A stretch of DNA of 64,000 nucleotides from Glycocaulis abyssi (GCF_041429775.1 NZ_CP163421.1:992001-1056000), one strand, 5' to 3'. Shown: positions 1 to 9,335, counted from the first letter of the stretch. A program made the numbers and translations. Notes: generated from the letters alone by a model not told the origin.

Positions 1-2258
1 ATCCCGCGCACGCCGGTGGAATTACGGCTGGCGAACACGCGCACATCGGTGACGGGGAAGCGGATCGCCTTGCCTTTGGCTGTGGCCAGCAGCACGTCCT
101 GCCCCTCATGACACAGGCGCACATCGAGGATCTGGCCGTCAGCCTCGTCCAGCTTCATGGCGATCTTGCCGTTGCGGTTCACCTGGACGAAATCCGACAG
201 CTTGTTGCGCCGGACGCCGCCCGATGTGGTGGCGAACATCACATCAAACCGGCTCCATTCCGCCTCGTCCTCCGGCAGCGCCATGATGGAGGTGACGCGC
301 GCGCCCTCGCCAAGCGTCGGCAGCAGGTTCGTCAGATATTTGCCCTTGGTGTTGGGCGCGCCCTGCGGCAGGCGCCAGGTCTTGGTCTTGTAGACCATGC
401 CGTCGGAGGTGAAGAACAACAAAGGCGCGTGGGTGGAGGCAACAAACAGCGTGGAGACGAAATCCTCGTCCTTCATCGCCATGCCGGCACGCCCGCGCCC
501 GCCCCGGTTCTGCGCCCGGTAGAGCGAGAGCGGGGTGCGCTTCACATAGCCGCCATGGGTAAGGGTGACGACCATCTCCTCGCGGGGGATCAGGTCTTCA
601 TCCTCGATCTCGAAATCACCCTCGACCAGCGCGGAGCGGCGCGGCACGCCGAAGCGCTCCTTGGCATCCAGCAGCTCGGCCTTGACGATCTCGCGGATGC
701 GCACCGGGCTTTTGAGGATATCCAGCAGGTCGGCAATCTCGACCGCCAGCTTCTCCGCCTCGCCGGAAATCTCGTCACGCCCCAGCGCCGTCAGGCGGTT
801 CAGGCGCAGTTCCAGAATGGCGCGCGCCTGCTCATCGGTCAGATGGATGGTCTGGTTGTCCAGAATTATCGAGCGCGGATCAGCCACGAGCGCCACCAGC
901 GGGGCGATATCAGCCGCCGGCCAGGCACGCTCTTTAAGCTGCTCGCGGGCCGTCGCCGGATCGGGCGCTGCGCGGATCAGGCGGATCACCTCATCGATAT
1001 TGGCCACCGCAATGCCCAGCCCGATCAGAATATGAGCGCGGTCGCGCGCCTTTTTCAGGTCGAACTTGGCCCGGCGGGCCGTCACTTCCTTGCGGAAGGC
1101 GATGAAGGTTTCGAGATAGGTCTTCAGCCCCGCCAGCTGCGGCTTGCCGCCAATCAGCGCCAGCATATTGACCCCGAACGAGGTCTGCAGCGGGCTCCAG
1201 CGGTAAAGCTGGTTCAGGATCACTTCGGCATTGGCATCGCGTTTCAGCTCGACCACCACGCGCATGCCCGAACGGTCGGACTCGTCGCGCAGGTCTGAAA
1301 TGCCCTCGATGCGCTTTTCACGCACCAGCTCGGCGATCTTCTCGATCATCGAAGCCTTGTTCACCTGATAGGGAATTTCGTGAATGAGGATCGCCTGACG
1401 GTCCTTGCGGATTTCCTCGATCGACGTCTTGCCGCGCACCAGCACCGAGCCGCGCCCGGTCAAGAGGCCATTGCGCGCGCCCGTACGCCCGATGATCTCG
1501 CCGCCAGTGGGAAAATCCGGCGCCGGTACGTATTCCAGCAGATCGAGATCAGATAGTTCCGGGTCTTCCAGCAAAGCCACGGTGGCGTCCACCACCTCGC
1601 CCAGATTGTGCGGCGGGATATTGGTCGCCATGCCGACCGCGATACCGCCAGCGCCGTTTACCAGCAGGTTGGGGAAGCGGGCAGGCAGGACAATCGGCTC
1701 TTTTTCCGATGCGTCGTAGTTTTCCCGGTAATCGACCGTTTCCTTGTCGATATCGGCCAGCAGCGCCTCGGCGGGCTTGTCCATGCGCACTTCGGTGTAA
1801 CGCATGGCGGCGGGCGGATCGCCATCGACCGAGCCGAAATTGCCCTGACCATCGAGGAGCTTCAGCCCCATCGAGAAGTCCTGCGCCATGCGCGCCAGCG
1901 CGTCATAGACCGCCTGGTCGCCGTGCGGGTGATATTTACCGATCACGTCACCGACAACGCGGGCCGATTTGCGGTATTGCTTGTCGTGAGTATAGCCCTG
2001 CTCGTGCATCGACCAGAGAATGCGCCGGTGAACGGGTTTCAGGCCGTCGCGCGCATCGGGGATGGCGCGGCTCACGATCACGCTCATCGCGTAATCGAGA
2101 TAGGAGCGGCGCATCTCGTCCTCGATGGAGACCATGGGTCCGCCATCGGGCCGGGGCGGCTGGCCGCCCGCTGCGCCGCCATTCATGCCGTTCCCGCCAG
2201 CGCCGGATTCGTCAATATCGATATCGTCCGGGCCGGGCTCGTTCGGTGTGTCGCTCAA
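1..2258 (-). CDS. gyrA: DNA gyrase subunit A, 3' end outside the window
   Basis: GyrA is the breakage-reunion subunit of DNA gyrase, which introduces negative supercoils with GyrB. About 752 codons are present and the C-terminal part is cut off at base 1. The conserved [10 protein letters not shown] block is near residue 53, the QRDR reads [10 protein letters not shown] (residues 110-119), and the catalytic Tyr154 lies in AAMRYTEVR. The start is taken as TTG at 2258 because AGGA lies 9 bases upstream; an in-frame ATG lies at 2186. With the TTG start there is an acidic then Gly/Pro-rich N-terminal extension of roughly 40 residues before the core. The residue equivalent to E. coli Ser83 is Gln115 (codon 1914-1916), while the Asp87 equivalent (Asp119) is kept. 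Identity is secure; the exact start is less so. Confidence 0.97.
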   Translation of the reverse strand, partial: MSDTPNEPGPDDIDIDESGAGGNGMNGGAAGGQPPRPDGGPMVSIEDEMRRSYLDYAMSVIVSRAIPDARDGLKPVHRRILWSMHEQGYTHDKQYRKSARVVGDVIGKYHPHGDQAVYDALARMAQDFSMGLKLLDGQGNFGSVDGDPPAAMRYTEVRMDKPAEALLADIDKETVDYRENYDASEKEPIVLPARFPNLLVNGAGGIAVGMATNIPPHNLGEVVDATVALLEDPELSDLDLLEYVPAPDFPTGGEIIGRTGARNGLLTGRGSVLVRGKTSIEEIRKDRQAILIHEIPYQVNKASMIEKIAELVREKRIEGISDLRDESDRSGMRVVVELKRDANAEVILNQLYRWSPLQTSFGVNMLALIGGKPQLAGLKTYLETFIAFRKEVTARRAKFDLKKARDRAHILIGLGIAVANIDEVIRLIRAAPDPATAREQLKERAWPAADIAPLVALVADPRSIILDNQTIHLTDEQARAILELRLNRLTALGRDEISGEAEKLAVEIADLLDILKSPVRIREIVKAELLDAKERFGVPRRSALVEGDFEIEDEDLIPREEMVVTLTHGGYVKRTPLSLYRAQNRGGRGRAGMAMKDEDFVSTLFVASTHAPLLFFTSDGMVYKTKTWRLPQGAPNTKGKYLTNLLPTLGEGARVTSIMALPEDEAEWSRFDVMFATTSGGVRRNKLSDFVQVNRNGKIAMKLDEADGQILDVRLCHEGQDVLLATAKGKAIRFPVTDVRVFASRNSTGVRG

Positions 2259-2614
2259 GCGTATCTGTCCTGTAGTCAGGCGGGCATGGAAGATGCCCCG
2301 CAAGGAATGGGTGCCAACAGCCGGAATCACGTGTCAGCAAAGCTGGAAAAGGGTTTACCAAGCCCCAGCCACAGGGGCAAACGATGAGGTGTTGTTGGGG
2401 GGCTTGCACTCAGTCCCGCAACGCACCCCCCGGTCGTAGCCGGGGGCAGGCCGCGTTGTGATGTTCCGCGAATACCCGCCTGCGCGAGCACAGGTAGTAG
2501 CGGGCGGGCGCCCTTGCGGCGCTACGCGCCGGTTAATTCCCACCAGACCACTCAACCGGGTTCCCGGGCTTGACCCGGGATCCAGCACTTTTTTCCGGAC
2601 CTTCAGCCAATGTC

Positions 2615-2661
2615 TGGGTCCCCCGTCGGGGCGGGGGACCCCGGTTGAGAGGCTATTGAAA
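2615..2661 (+). repeat. 47-bp hairpin repeat, copy 1
   Basis: Forty-four of 47 bases match copy 2 at 2773-2819. The first part forms a perfect 9-bp stem (gggtccccc / gggggaccc) around an 8-base loop; a non-palindromic tail (gttgagaggc-attgaaa) follows. The three differences are transitions, two of them outside the stem. Confidence 0.85.
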
Positions 2662-2772
2662 AACACTACCGGGACAGGACTGTCGCCCCGGCGCGCAGCG
2701 CCGAAAAGCGCGAACGCGCGCCCGAGCCTATGCGAGGAGCGACGCCTGGATGGGCGGAGCATCGAGAAAGTG

Positions 2773-2819
2773 TGGGTCCCTCGTCGGGGCGGGGGACCCC
2801 AGTTGAGAGGCCATTGAAA
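2773..2819 (+). repeat. 47-bp hairpin repeat, copy 2
   Basis: Direct copy of the 2615-2661 element, 158 bp downstream in the same orientation. It ends about 94 bp before the kelch gene start. Its stem carries one C-to-T change, which gives a G-T pair. It may be a REP-like element or part of the leader of the downstream gene. Confidence 0.85.
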
Positions 2820-2912
2820 GATACTTCGACAGCTCCGCCCCCGAACCGGCAGCTATGGAACCGCCATCGCCCCGATGCTAGCCTCCGTGAAAACCGCAAG
2901 GGAGGCGATCCG

Positions 2913-3956
2913 ATGAAACTCACACGCAGAGCCGCAACGTTTGGACTGGCCGCAGGCACCGGCCTGATAGCATCGGGCGTGAGCTTTGCGCGCCGCGATG
3001 ACGACCCGCGCTGGAGCAACGCGCCGGACCTGCCCTTCCCGGTGCAGGAAATCTATCCCGCCCTGCTGGACGGCACGCTCTACGTGATTGGCGGCTTCGC
3101 GACCGGCATTTCGGAGCGTCCGCTGGACATTTCAGACCGTGTGCTGGCCCTCACCCCCGGCGTCGATGAGAGCTGGCGCGACCTGCCGCGCCTGCCCATC
3201 CCCACCCATCACCCGCAATGCGTCGGCCTTGACGGCACGCTCTACGCGATTGGAGGCTATACGACCGAGAATGCCGGGGTGTGGTCCAACACCGCTCGCG
3301 TCTGGACGCTGCGCCCCGGCGAGGACGACGAATGGCGCCAAGGCCCGGCCCTGCCCGGCCCGTGGTCGGAGAATGTGGCGGTAGCGCTGAATGGCCGCAT
3401 TCATGTGTTGACCGGGCGGCGTCCGTCCGGCGTGGAAAATTCGGAATGGAACCACCAGTCGGACGTGACAGCGCATCTGGTGCTGGACCCGGCATCAGGT
3501 GAGTGGACGACGCTTGCCCCCTCGCCCAGCGCACGCAATTCAGCCGCTGCCGCCGTGATGAACGGGCTCATCCATGTGGTCGCAGGGCGCACCGTTTCTG
3601 GCGGCAATACGCCCGCACACGAGGTCTATGACCCGGCCAGCAATAGTTGGACCCTGGCCGCGCCCCTGCCCCAGCCGTCGCGCGGCCCGCGCGGCTCTGG
3701 CGGGCTGGCCGCCGCCAGCGTCGGCGACACGCTCTACGTGTTTGGCGGAGAATGGTTTGAAGAGGGTGGCGGCGTCTATGAGGAGGTGTGGGCCTGGCGT
3801 GCCGACACTGACAGCTGGGAAGCGGTCGCCACCATGCCGACGCCCCGTCACGGCCTTGGCGCCCACGCGCTGGATGGCGCGATCTACACCATTGGCGGAG
3901 CCGCCCAGCGCGGCGCGGTCGATACCAGCGCTGCGGTGGAAGTGTTCAGGCCGTAG
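2913..3956 (+). CDS. Exported kelch-repeat protein with Tat-type signal
   Basis: A 347-aa protein. The N-terminus MKLTRRAATFGLAAG has a twin-arginine motif followed by a hydrophobic stretch ending near GVSFA, so export of a folded protein by Tat is likely. The rest holds about five to six kelch motifs, recognised by repeated 'G-TLY-IGG' and 'HVVAGR' strands followed by W-containing turns (for example LDGTLYAIGGY, GDTLYVFGGE, DGAIYTIGGA), as expected for a single beta-propeller. The start is ATG 2913, with GGGAGG 8 bases upstream; an in-frame upstream extension to 2730 runs through a repeat and is rejected. It is convergent with the beta-lactamase gene. Kelch propellers mostly bind proteins or sugars; no catalytic residues are evident, so the ligand is unknown. 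Confidence 0.85.
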   Translation: MKLTRRAATFGLAAGTGLIASGVSFARRDDDPRWSNAPDLPFPVQEIYPALLDGTLYVIGGFATGISERPLDISDRVLALTPGVDESWRDLPRLPIPTHHPQCVGLDGTLYAIGGYTTENAGVWSNTARVWTLRPGEDDEWRQGPALPGPWSENVAVALNGRIHVLTGRRPSGVENSEWNHQSDVTAHLVLDPASGEWTTLAPSPSARNSAAAAVMNGLIHVVAGRTVSGGNTPAHEVYDPASNSWTLAAPLPQPSRGPRGSGGLAAASVGDTLYVFGGEWFEEGGGVYEEVWAWRADTDSWEAVATMPTPRHGLGAHALDGAIYTIGGAAQRGAVDTSAAVEVFRP

Positions 3957-3964
3957 GACGAAAC

Positions 3965-3993
3965 GGACCCGCTGGCGCGGCGCTAGCGGGTCC
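3965..3993. terminator. Candidate bidirectional hairpin between convergent genes
   Basis: Perfect 9-bp arms ggacccgct / agcgggtcc around an 11-base GC-rich loop, placed just after the kelch stop and overlapping the stop codon of the beta-lactamase gene. There is no strong T-tract on either side, so intrinsic termination is possible but unproven. Confidence 0.4.
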
Positions 3994-4768
3994 AGCCGCT
4001 AACCTCGTTCAGGGCCGCTTCGGCGATGGCCGCGCGCAGGCGCACCTGGCTGGCCGGATCAGGCATGTCGATATTGAGCGCGAACAGCCAGGTCTCGCCC
4101 TCAAACTCCAGCCAGCCCACATACCAGCCAATGTCGGGTTCGCCATCGAAGCGCCAGCCCGTCTTGCCGCGCAAGGTCCACCCCTCACCGGAAGCCTGCT
4201 CCATCATCGCGATGACGGTTTCCATGTGAGCAGCGTCAAACGGCAGGGTGCGGGCCTGCAGACGGGCAAGGAAGCCCACCTGCTCACGCGCGCAGATCGC
4301 CAGCGGCCCGTCCAGCCAGAAGCGATCAACAAGGCCCGCCCCGCCGACATCACCATTGCCGTAGTCCAGCACGGCGATCTGCCCGCTCATGGCCTCATGG
4401 CCGAGCTGGCGCGTCCAGTGCTGATAGGCCCAGACGGTGGAGCGCTGGAACGCTTCGGCAAATGTCTGGTTCTGGTTCCACACCGCGAAGGCATGTTCGG
4501 TTCCGTCCCAGATCAGCGCGTCATCCACGCCAGAGACGATGCCAGATTGCAGCAGGATCAGGCTGTTGGGAATCTTGAACGTGGAGGCGGGAATGAAACG
4601 CTCGTCGAGCCGGTCCGCCCCGCCTGTCCACTCGGCACCATCAGAAACACGCTGGATGAGGATCGTACCGGTAACGCCGGCCTCATCCAGCAATTGGTCA
4701 AGCTCCTGCGCATGGGCCGGAGCCAGCAGCATCAAAATGACGGCCAGAAGGCCAAGATATCTCTTCAC
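3983..4768 (-). CDS. Class D (OXA-type) beta-lactamase
   Basis: A 261-aa precursor with a cleavable signal peptide (MKRYLGLLAVILMLLAPAHA). The class D serine beta-lactamase motifs are in order: S62-T-F-K65 (nucleophile serine and general-base lysine, normally carboxylated), S110-T-V112 (the S-x-V motif), Y136-G-N138, and K202-T-G204. The segment FWLDGPLAICAREQ matches the omega-loop region, whose tryptophan stabilises the carboxylated lysine. The family hydrolyses penicillins and some cephalosporins or carbapenems in the periplasm; the spectrum cannot be read from the sequence. It lies 36 bp downstream of ssb in the same direction and is convergent with the kelch gene. No mobile element is nearby, so this looks like a resident chromosomal enzyme. 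Confidence 0.93.
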   Translation of the reverse strand: MKRYLGLLAVILMLLAPAHAQELDQLLDEAGVTGTILIQRVSDGAEWTGGADRLDERFIPASTFKIPNSLILLQSGIVSGVDDALIWDGTEHAFAVWNQNQTFAEAFQRSTVWAYQHWTRQLGHEAMSGQIAVLDYGNGDVGGAGLVDRFWLDGPLAICAREQVGFLARLQARTLPFDAAHMETVIAMMEQASGEGWTLRGKTGWRFDGEPDIGWYVGWLEFEGETWLFALNIDMPDPASQVRLRAAIAEAALNEVSGWTR

Positions 4769-4804
4769 GCAAGCCTCCAGCGCCCGCCCGGATGGGTATG
4801 CCCC

Positions 4805-5278
4805 CTAGAACGGGATGTTGTCGTCCAGCGTGTCGGAAGCAAAACTTTCACGCGGGCGGTCATTGCCGCCAGAGGAACGGTCATCGGAGCGGCCATAATT
4901 GCCACCGCCCGAACCGCCGCCCTCGCCCTTGCTGTCCAGCATGGTCAGCTCGCCGCGATATTTTTGCAGAACGATCTCGGTGGAATAGCGGTCCTGCCCG
5001 TTCTGATCCTGCCATTTGCGGGTCTGCAGCGAGCCTTCAATGTAAACCTTGGCGCCTTTTTTCAGATAGTTCTCCGCCACCTTGGCGAGTGCCTCGTTGA
5101 AGATGACCACGTTGTGCCATTCGGTCTTTTCGCGGCGCTCTCCGGTGGATTTGTCGCGCCAGGTCTCAGACGTCGCGACGGGAAATTTCGCCATCCGGTC
5201 ACCGGACGGCATGGCCTTGACCTCCGGGTCAGCGCCCAGATTGCCGATAATGATGACCTTGTTGATGCTGCCTGCCAT
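4805..5278 (-). CDS. ssb: Single-stranded DNA-binding protein
   Basis: A 157-aa SSB. The OB-fold domain spans about residues 1-110 ([45 protein letters not shown]). A Gly/Ser/Arg/Asp-rich disordered linker follows, ending in the acidic DDNIPF tip used to recruit repair and replication partners. SSB coats single-stranded DNA in replication, recombination and repair. ATG 5278 is chosen; a TTG two codons upstream is possible. A GTTC-N7-GTTC LexA operator lies 35 bp upstream of the ATG, so SOS induction is expected. The beta-lactamase gene follows closely downstream. Confidence 0.97.
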   Translation of the reverse strand: MAGSINKVIIIGNLGADPEVKAMPSGDRMAKFPVATSETWRDKSTGERREKTEWHNVVIFNEALAKVAENYLKKGAKVYIEGSLQTRKWQDQNGQDRYSTEIVLQKYRGELTMLDSKGEGGGSGGGNYGRSDDRSSGGNDRPRESFASDTLDDNIPF

Positions 5279-5312
5279 ATCCAAACCCCGTGCTTGCGCT
5301 TTTCTCTAAAAT

Positions 5313-5327
5313 GTTCACATATTGTTC
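5313..5327. promoter_or_regulatory. LexA operator (GTTC-N7-GTTC) upstream of ssb
   Basis: The sequence gttc-acatatt-gttc matches exactly the direct-repeat SOS box described for alphaproteobacteria such as Rhodobacter and Caulobacter. It lies 35 bp from the ssb ATG. It is also 132 bp upstream of the divergent small membrane-protein pair at 5459. Confidence 0.88.
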
Positions 5328-5445
5328 CGCCCGTCAACGGGCGAGTCGCCAGGTGAATTTTCGAGCGCATCTCACTCCATCACTGCCGGGGTGTCCATGC
5401 AGAGACTGACTCAAGGCCCGTGTAGCTATTGGCGCAGCCATACCT

Positions 5446-5451
5446 TATAAT
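5446..5451 (+). promoter_or_regulatory. Candidate -10 element (TATAAT)
   Basis: A perfect TATAAT ends 7 bases before the ATG at 5459, which would place transcription initiation at or within a base or two of the start codon (leaderless mRNA). No good -35 element is seen at the expected spacing, so confidence is limited. Confidence 0.4.
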
Positions 5452-5458
5452 AAATTGC

Positions 5459-5860
5459 ATGAGCGACACCCACTTCTCGTTTGAGCCGGATCCGGCGTCT
5501 CCGCACAATGCGAGGATAGCAAGTATTCTCGACCGGATGCTGGAGATGGAGCATGCACTGCAGAAAGAACAGCGGTTCGACCCGTGGCGGCTGGTTGCTC
5601 CCAACGCGGTTCTGCTTGCGGGGTTAGGCGTCCTCGCATTGATGGCGGCATTCAATTCTGGACTACCTATCGCTGAGATACAGCCGGGAAGAATGCTGCT
5701 AGGCGTTGTCATCGTCGCAGCAGGATTTGGATTCTATGGAGTTTCCACTGCACAGGCGGCCCGGCGGCGCATTCTTCAGCTCGAAGCGCTGCGTTTACAG
5801 AGGCGCGCCATGCTCGCAGCTCAAGCCATGGAACACGGCGAGGGAAGCCGCAGCGAGTGA
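5459..5860 (+). CDS. Small two-helix membrane protein, unknown function
   Basis: A 133-aa protein, not recognised. After a soluble N-terminus (MSDTHFSFEPDPASPHN) with a short amphipathic helix, there are two likely membrane segments (about residues 46-66, NAVLLAGLGVLALMAAF, and 78-98, MLLGVVIVAAGFGFYGV). A basic, heptad-like helix follows (QAARRRILQLEALRLQRR). ATG 5459 is preferred over a TTG at 5429. The stop overlaps the next gene by 4 bp (GTGA), so the two are translationally coupled. Base composition is visibly less GC-rich than the neighbours. It sits between ssb and uvrA, which makes a link to DNA damage possible but only by position. Confidence 0.65.
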   Translation: MSDTHFSFEPDPASPHNARIASILDRMLEMEHALQKEQRFDPWRLVAPNAVLLAGLGVLALMAAFNSGLPIAEIQPGRMLLGVVIVAAGFGFYGVSTAQAARRRILQLEALRLQRRAMLAAQAMEHGEGSRSE

Positions 5861-6195
5861 GACCGTTTCATAATTGGCCGGCCCCCCGTATCCGCGAGGA
5901 ATTTCACGTCCTGTCGCTCCGTTCCGCAACAGTTTACGGCAGGCTGGAAGGGCTCAAAGGCCATCGTACGCCCGGTATAGTCGCCATACTCGGAGGCGCG
6001 GGCCTATTCTTGGCGTCGGGTCCTGTCAGCCTGATTTTCGGCCTGATCGGCGCGTTTGGAGCCGCCGAACAGCTTCGCGTGTCCGCTCGAATCTATGCTG
6101 AAGAAATCAGATTGCGCCGTGAGCTTGCCGAGATCGGTGCCGATTTGTCTGACCTCGAAGACGAGGCGCGCCAGCAAGGCTGTAGGCTGCCTTAA
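5857..6195 (+). CDS. Small membrane protein with C-terminal coiled coil, unknown function
   Basis: A 112-aa protein starting at GTG 5857 inside the stop region of the preceding gene (4-bp overlap). Residues about 42-70 (TPGIVAILGGAGLFLASGP then VSLIFGLIGAFGAA) form one long or two short membrane helices. A charged heptad-like helix follows (YAEEIRLRRELAEIGADL, DLEDEARQQ). The layout, a membrane hairpin followed by a charged helix, resembles the upstream partner, which suggests the two may form a hetero-complex. No known domain is recognised. The LexA box of uvrA begins 18 bp after the stop. Confidence 0.6.
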   Translation: MRPFHNWPAPRIREEFHVLSLRSATVYGRLEGLKGHRTPGIVAILGGAGLFLASGPVSLIFGLIGAFGAAEQLRVSARIYAEEIRLRRELAEIGADLSDLEDEARQQGCRLP

Positions 6196-6212
6196 TGCAG
6201 CTCCTGAATAAT

Positions 6213-6227
6213 GTTCGCTATTTGTTC
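6213..6227. promoter_or_regulatory. LexA operator (GTTC-N7-GTTC) upstream of uvrA
   Basis: The sequence gttc-gctattt-gttc is a second exact match to the alphaproteobacterial SOS box, centred about 72 bp upstream of the uvrA ATG. Together with the ssb operator it supports a standard LexA regulon in this organism. Confidence 0.88.
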
Positions 6228-6291
6228 TTGATGAACCTGGCGGAATAGGGCTTATATCGGCAGAACGCCGATTCCATGAAAGCTCTCCCCC

Positions 6292-9183
6292 ATGGCCGAC
6301 CCTTTGAAGCATATTTCGGTGCGCGGCGCGCGCGAGCATAATCTCAAAGACGTGTCAGTCGACCTGCCGCGCGACGAGCTGATCGTGTTCACCGGCCTGT
6401 CCGGGTCGGGCAAGTCCTCGCTGGCGTTCGACACCATCTATGCCGAGGGCCAGCGCCGCTATGTGGAGAGCCTTTCGGCCTATGCGCGCCAGTTCCTGGA
6501 GCTGATGAGCAAGCCGGATGTGGACTCCATCGAGGGTCTCTCGCCAGCGATCTCCATCGAGCAGAAGACCACCTCGAAAAACCCGCGCTCGACGGTCGGC
6601 ACGGTCACCGAGATCTATGACTATATGCGCCTTCTGTGGGCGCGCGTCGGCATCCCCTACTCACCCGCCACGGGCCTGCCCATCACCTCGCAGACCGTCT
6701 CCCAGATGGTCGACCGGCTGATGGCGCTGGAGGATGGCACGCGGCTCTACCTGCTGGCGCCTATCGTGCGCGGGCGCAAGGGCGAATACCGCAAGGAGTT
6801 CGCCGAGCTGATGAAGCAGGGCTTCCAGCGGGTGAAGGTGGACGGCACCTATTACACGCTGGAAGAAGCCCCCGAACTCGACAAGAAGTTCAAGCACGAC
6901 ATTGACGTGGTGGTGGACCGGGTGGCCATCCGCGAGGGGCTGGAGCAGCGCCTGGCCGACAGCCTGGAGACCGCCCTGCGCCTCGCCGACGGCCTCGCCA
7001 TGGCCGAATTTGCCGACAAGACCGATGACAAAGGCGCGCCGGAGCGCATCATCTTCTCGGAAAAATTCGCCTGCCCGGAGACCGGCTTCACCATCGAGGA
7101 AATCGAGCCGCGCCTGTTCTCCTTCAACAATCCGTTCGGCGCGTGCCCGGCCTGTGATGGCCTCGGCGTCAGCCTGAAGTTTGATGAGGCGATGATCGTC
7201 CCGGACCGGGAAAAGAGCCTGTATGAGGGCGCGGTTGCGCCGTGGAGCCGTGGCACCTCCAAGCTCTACCAGCAGACCTTGCAGGCGCTGGCCGACCATT
7301 ATGGCGCCAACATGCACAAGCCATGGCGCACATTGCCGGAGAAGTTCCAGCGCACCGTGCTTTACGGCACCGCCGACAAGATCAAGTTCACCTATGAAGA
7401 TGGCCTGCGCCAGTTCTCCACCACCAAGACGTTTGAAGGGGTAATCCCCAATCTGGAGCGGCGCTGGCGCGAGACGGACTCCGCCTGGGTGCGCGAGGAG
7501 CTGGGCCGCTTCCAGTCCAACCAGCCTTGCGAGACCTGCCACGGCAAGCGCCTGAAGCCCGAAGCGCTGGCGGTGAAGATCGGCGGCTATGACATCTCGC
7601 AGGCCGGTGAACACTCCATCCGCGAGGCGCTCAGCTGGTTTTCCAATATCGAGGAACGCCTGACCGACAAGGAACAGGAGATCGCCCGGCGTATCCTGAA
7701 AGAGATCCGTGACCGTCTGCGATTCCTGGTCGATGTGGGGCTGGATTATCTCACGCTCAGCCGAGCCTCCGGCACGCTGTCGGGCGGAGAGAGCCAGCGC
7801 ATCCGCCTTGCCAGCCAGATCGGGTCGGGCCTGACCGGCGTGCTCTACGTGCTCGATGAGCCCTCTATCGGCCTGCACCAGCGCGATAACTCGCGTCTGC
7901 TGGAAAGCCTTCGGGGCCTGCGCGATCTCGGCAATACCGTGATCGTGGTGGAGCATGACGAGGAAGCTATCGAGACGGCCGATTATGTGGTCGATCTGGG
8001 GCCCGCTGCCGGAGTGCATGGCGGCGAAGTGGTGGCGCAAGGCAAGCCGGAAGACATCCGCGCCAATCCGAAAAGCCTGACCGGGCAATATCTCTCCGGC
8101 GCGCGCATGATCGAGGTGCCGGAAAAACGCCGCAAGATCGACAAGAAGCGCGTGCTGAAAGTGACAGGCGCGAGCGGCAATAACCTCAAAGACGTGACGG
8201 CGGAGTTTCCGCTGGGCGTCTTCACCTGCGTCACGGGCGTGTCGGGCGGCGGCAAGTCCACCCTGACGCTGGAAACGCTCTACAAGGCAGCCGCGCGCAA
8301 GCTAAACGGCGCAAGCGCGGTCCCTGCCCCGCACGAGACGGTGGAAGGGCTGGAATTCCTCGACAAGATCATCGATATCGACCAGTCGCCCATTGGCCGC
8401 ACGCCGCGCTCCAACCCGGCGACCTATACCGGCGCGTTCACGCCCATCCGCGACTGGTTTGCCGGCCTGCCGGAGTCCAAGACGCGCGGCTACAAGCCGG
8501 GCCGCTTCTCCTTCAATGTGAAGGGCGGGCGCTGCGAGGCGTGTCAGGGCGACGGGGTGGTGAAGATCGAGATGCACTTCCTGCCCGATGTCTATGTCAC
8601 CTGCGATGTGTGCCACGGCGCGCGCTTCAACCGCGAGACGCTGGAAGTGACCTTCAAGGGCAAATCCATTGCCGAGGTGCTGGACATGACGGTGGAGGAG
8701 GCCGCCGACTTCTTCCAGGCCGTGCCGTCGGTGCGCGACAAGATGGAAACCTTGAAACGTGTGGGCCTTGGCTATGTGAAGGTCGGCCAGCCCGCCACCC
8801 AGCTTTCAGGCGGCGAGGCGCAGCGGGTGAAGCTCTCCAAGGAGCTCTCCAAACGCGCCACGGGCCGCACGCTCTACATCCTTGATGAGCCGACCACAGG
8901 GCTTCATTTCGAGGACGTGAAGAAGCTGCTCGAAGTGCTCCACGAGCTGGTAGAGCAGGGCAATTCGGTGATCGTGATCGAGCATAATCTCGATGTCATC
9001 AAGACCGCTGACTGGATCATCGATCTCGGCCCGGAAGGCGGCGATGGCGGCGGCGAGATCGTCGCGGCCGGCACGCCCGAACACGTCGCAGGCGTGGAGA
9101 GAAGCTGGACCGGGCGCTATCTCAAGCCCGTGCTGGAGCGCGACATGGCCCGCCAGAAAGCGTTGAAACAGAAGGCGGGTTAG
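6292..9183 (+). CDS. uvrA: Excinuclease ABC subunit A
   Basis: UvrA is the damage-recognition ATPase of nucleotide excision repair; its dimer loads UvrB at lesions. The 963-aa length is normal. The first ABC module has Walker A GLSGSGKS at residues 35-42. Zinc-binding CxxC pairs are visible ([18 protein letters not shown]), and the first signature is [11 protein letters not shown] with [15 protein letters not shown] as Walker B. The second module has GVSGGGKST, zinc pairs CEACQGDG and CDVCHGAR, signature [12 protein letters not shown] and [15 protein letters not shown]. The protein is complete with no missing motif. ATG 6292 is the only sensible start, and a LexA operator precedes it. Confidence 0.98.
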   Translation: MADPLKHISVRGAREHNLKDVSVDLPRDELIVFTGLSGSGKSSLAFDTIYAEGQRRYVESLSAYARQFLELMSKPDVDSIEGLSPAISIEQKTTSKNPRSTVGTVTEIYDYMRLLWARVGIPYSPATGLPITSQTVSQMVDRLMALEDGTRLYLLAPIVRGRKGEYRKEFAELMKQGFQRVKVDGTYYTLEEAPELDKKFKHDIDVVVDRVAIREGLEQRLADSLETALRLADGLAMAEFADKTDDKGAPERIIFSEKFACPETGFTIEEIEPRLFSFNNPFGACPACDGLGVSLKFDEAMIVPDREKSLYEGAVAPWSRGTSKLYQQTLQALADHYGANMHKPWRTLPEKFQRTVLYGTADKIKFTYEDGLRQFSTTKTFEGVIPNLERRWRETDSAWVREELGRFQSNQPCETCHGKRLKPEALAVKIGGYDISQAGEHSIREALSWFSNIEERLTDKEQEIARRILKEIRDRLRFLVDVGLDYLTLSRASGTLSGGESQRIRLASQIGSGLTGVLYVLDEPSIGLHQRDNSRLLESLRGLRDLGNTVIVVEHDEEAIETADYVVDLGPAAGVHGGEVVAQGKPEDIRANPKSLTGQYLSGARMIEVPEKRRKIDKKRVLKVTGASGNNLKDVTAEFPLGVFTCVTGVSGGGKSTLTLETLYKAAARKLNGASAVPAPHETVEGLEFLDKIIDIDQSPIGRTPRSNPATYTGAFTPIRDWFAGLPESKTRGYKPGRFSFNVKGGRCEACQGDGVVKIEMHFLPDVYVTCDVCHGARFNRETLEVTFKGKSIAEVLDMTVEEAADFFQAVPSVRDKMETLKRVGLGYVKVGQPATQLSGGEAQRVKLSKELSKRATGRTLYILDEPTTGLHFEDVKKLLEVLHELVEQGNSVIVIEHNLDVIKTADWIIDLGPEGGDGGGEIVAAGTPEHVAGVERSWTGRYLKPVLERDMARQKALKQKAG

Positions 9184-9230
9184 CGGGCTTCTGAACTCCC
9201 GGCCAAGCGCAGCGCCGGATGCACAATCAG

Positions 9231-9335
9231 CCCTCGTCCTTCGAGACGGCCTTCGGCCTCCTCAGGATGAGGGCTAGGGTTGTGCTTTTCCCTCATGCTG
9301 AGGGTGAGCGAAGCGAACGTCTCGAAGGACGAGGG
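9231..9335. repeat. 105-bp dispersed palindromic element
   Basis: Perfect 18-bp inverted arms (ccctcgtccttcgagacg at 9231-9248 and its complement at 9318-9335) enclose inner inverted pieces (atgaggg / ccctcat). It lies in the convergent gap between uvrA and the CPBP gene. A half-copy of the same element lies at 31663-31711. This matches the style of the intergenic palindromes common in alphaproteobacterial genomes and may also act as a bidirectional terminator here. Confidence 0.85.

Larger units (their letters stand above)
2259..2912. other. Gene-free, repeat-rich interval between gyrA and the kelch gene
   Basis: No convincing gene is seen. The stretch holds a gyrA promoter region next to 2259, fragments of the dispersed repeat family found elsewhere in the window (for example a shared 'gatgttccgcgaa' near 2460 and 31802), a cccgggcttgacccgggatcc palindrome near 2565, and two copies of a 47-bp hairpin repeat at 2615 and 2773. 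Short ORFs here are spurious: they run through the palindromes on both strands. Confidence 0.7.

Noticed and set aside
2259-2912. Possible small genes in the gap before the kelch gene
   Set aside because: All frames cross the hairpin repeats and lack ribosome sites and sensible composition.
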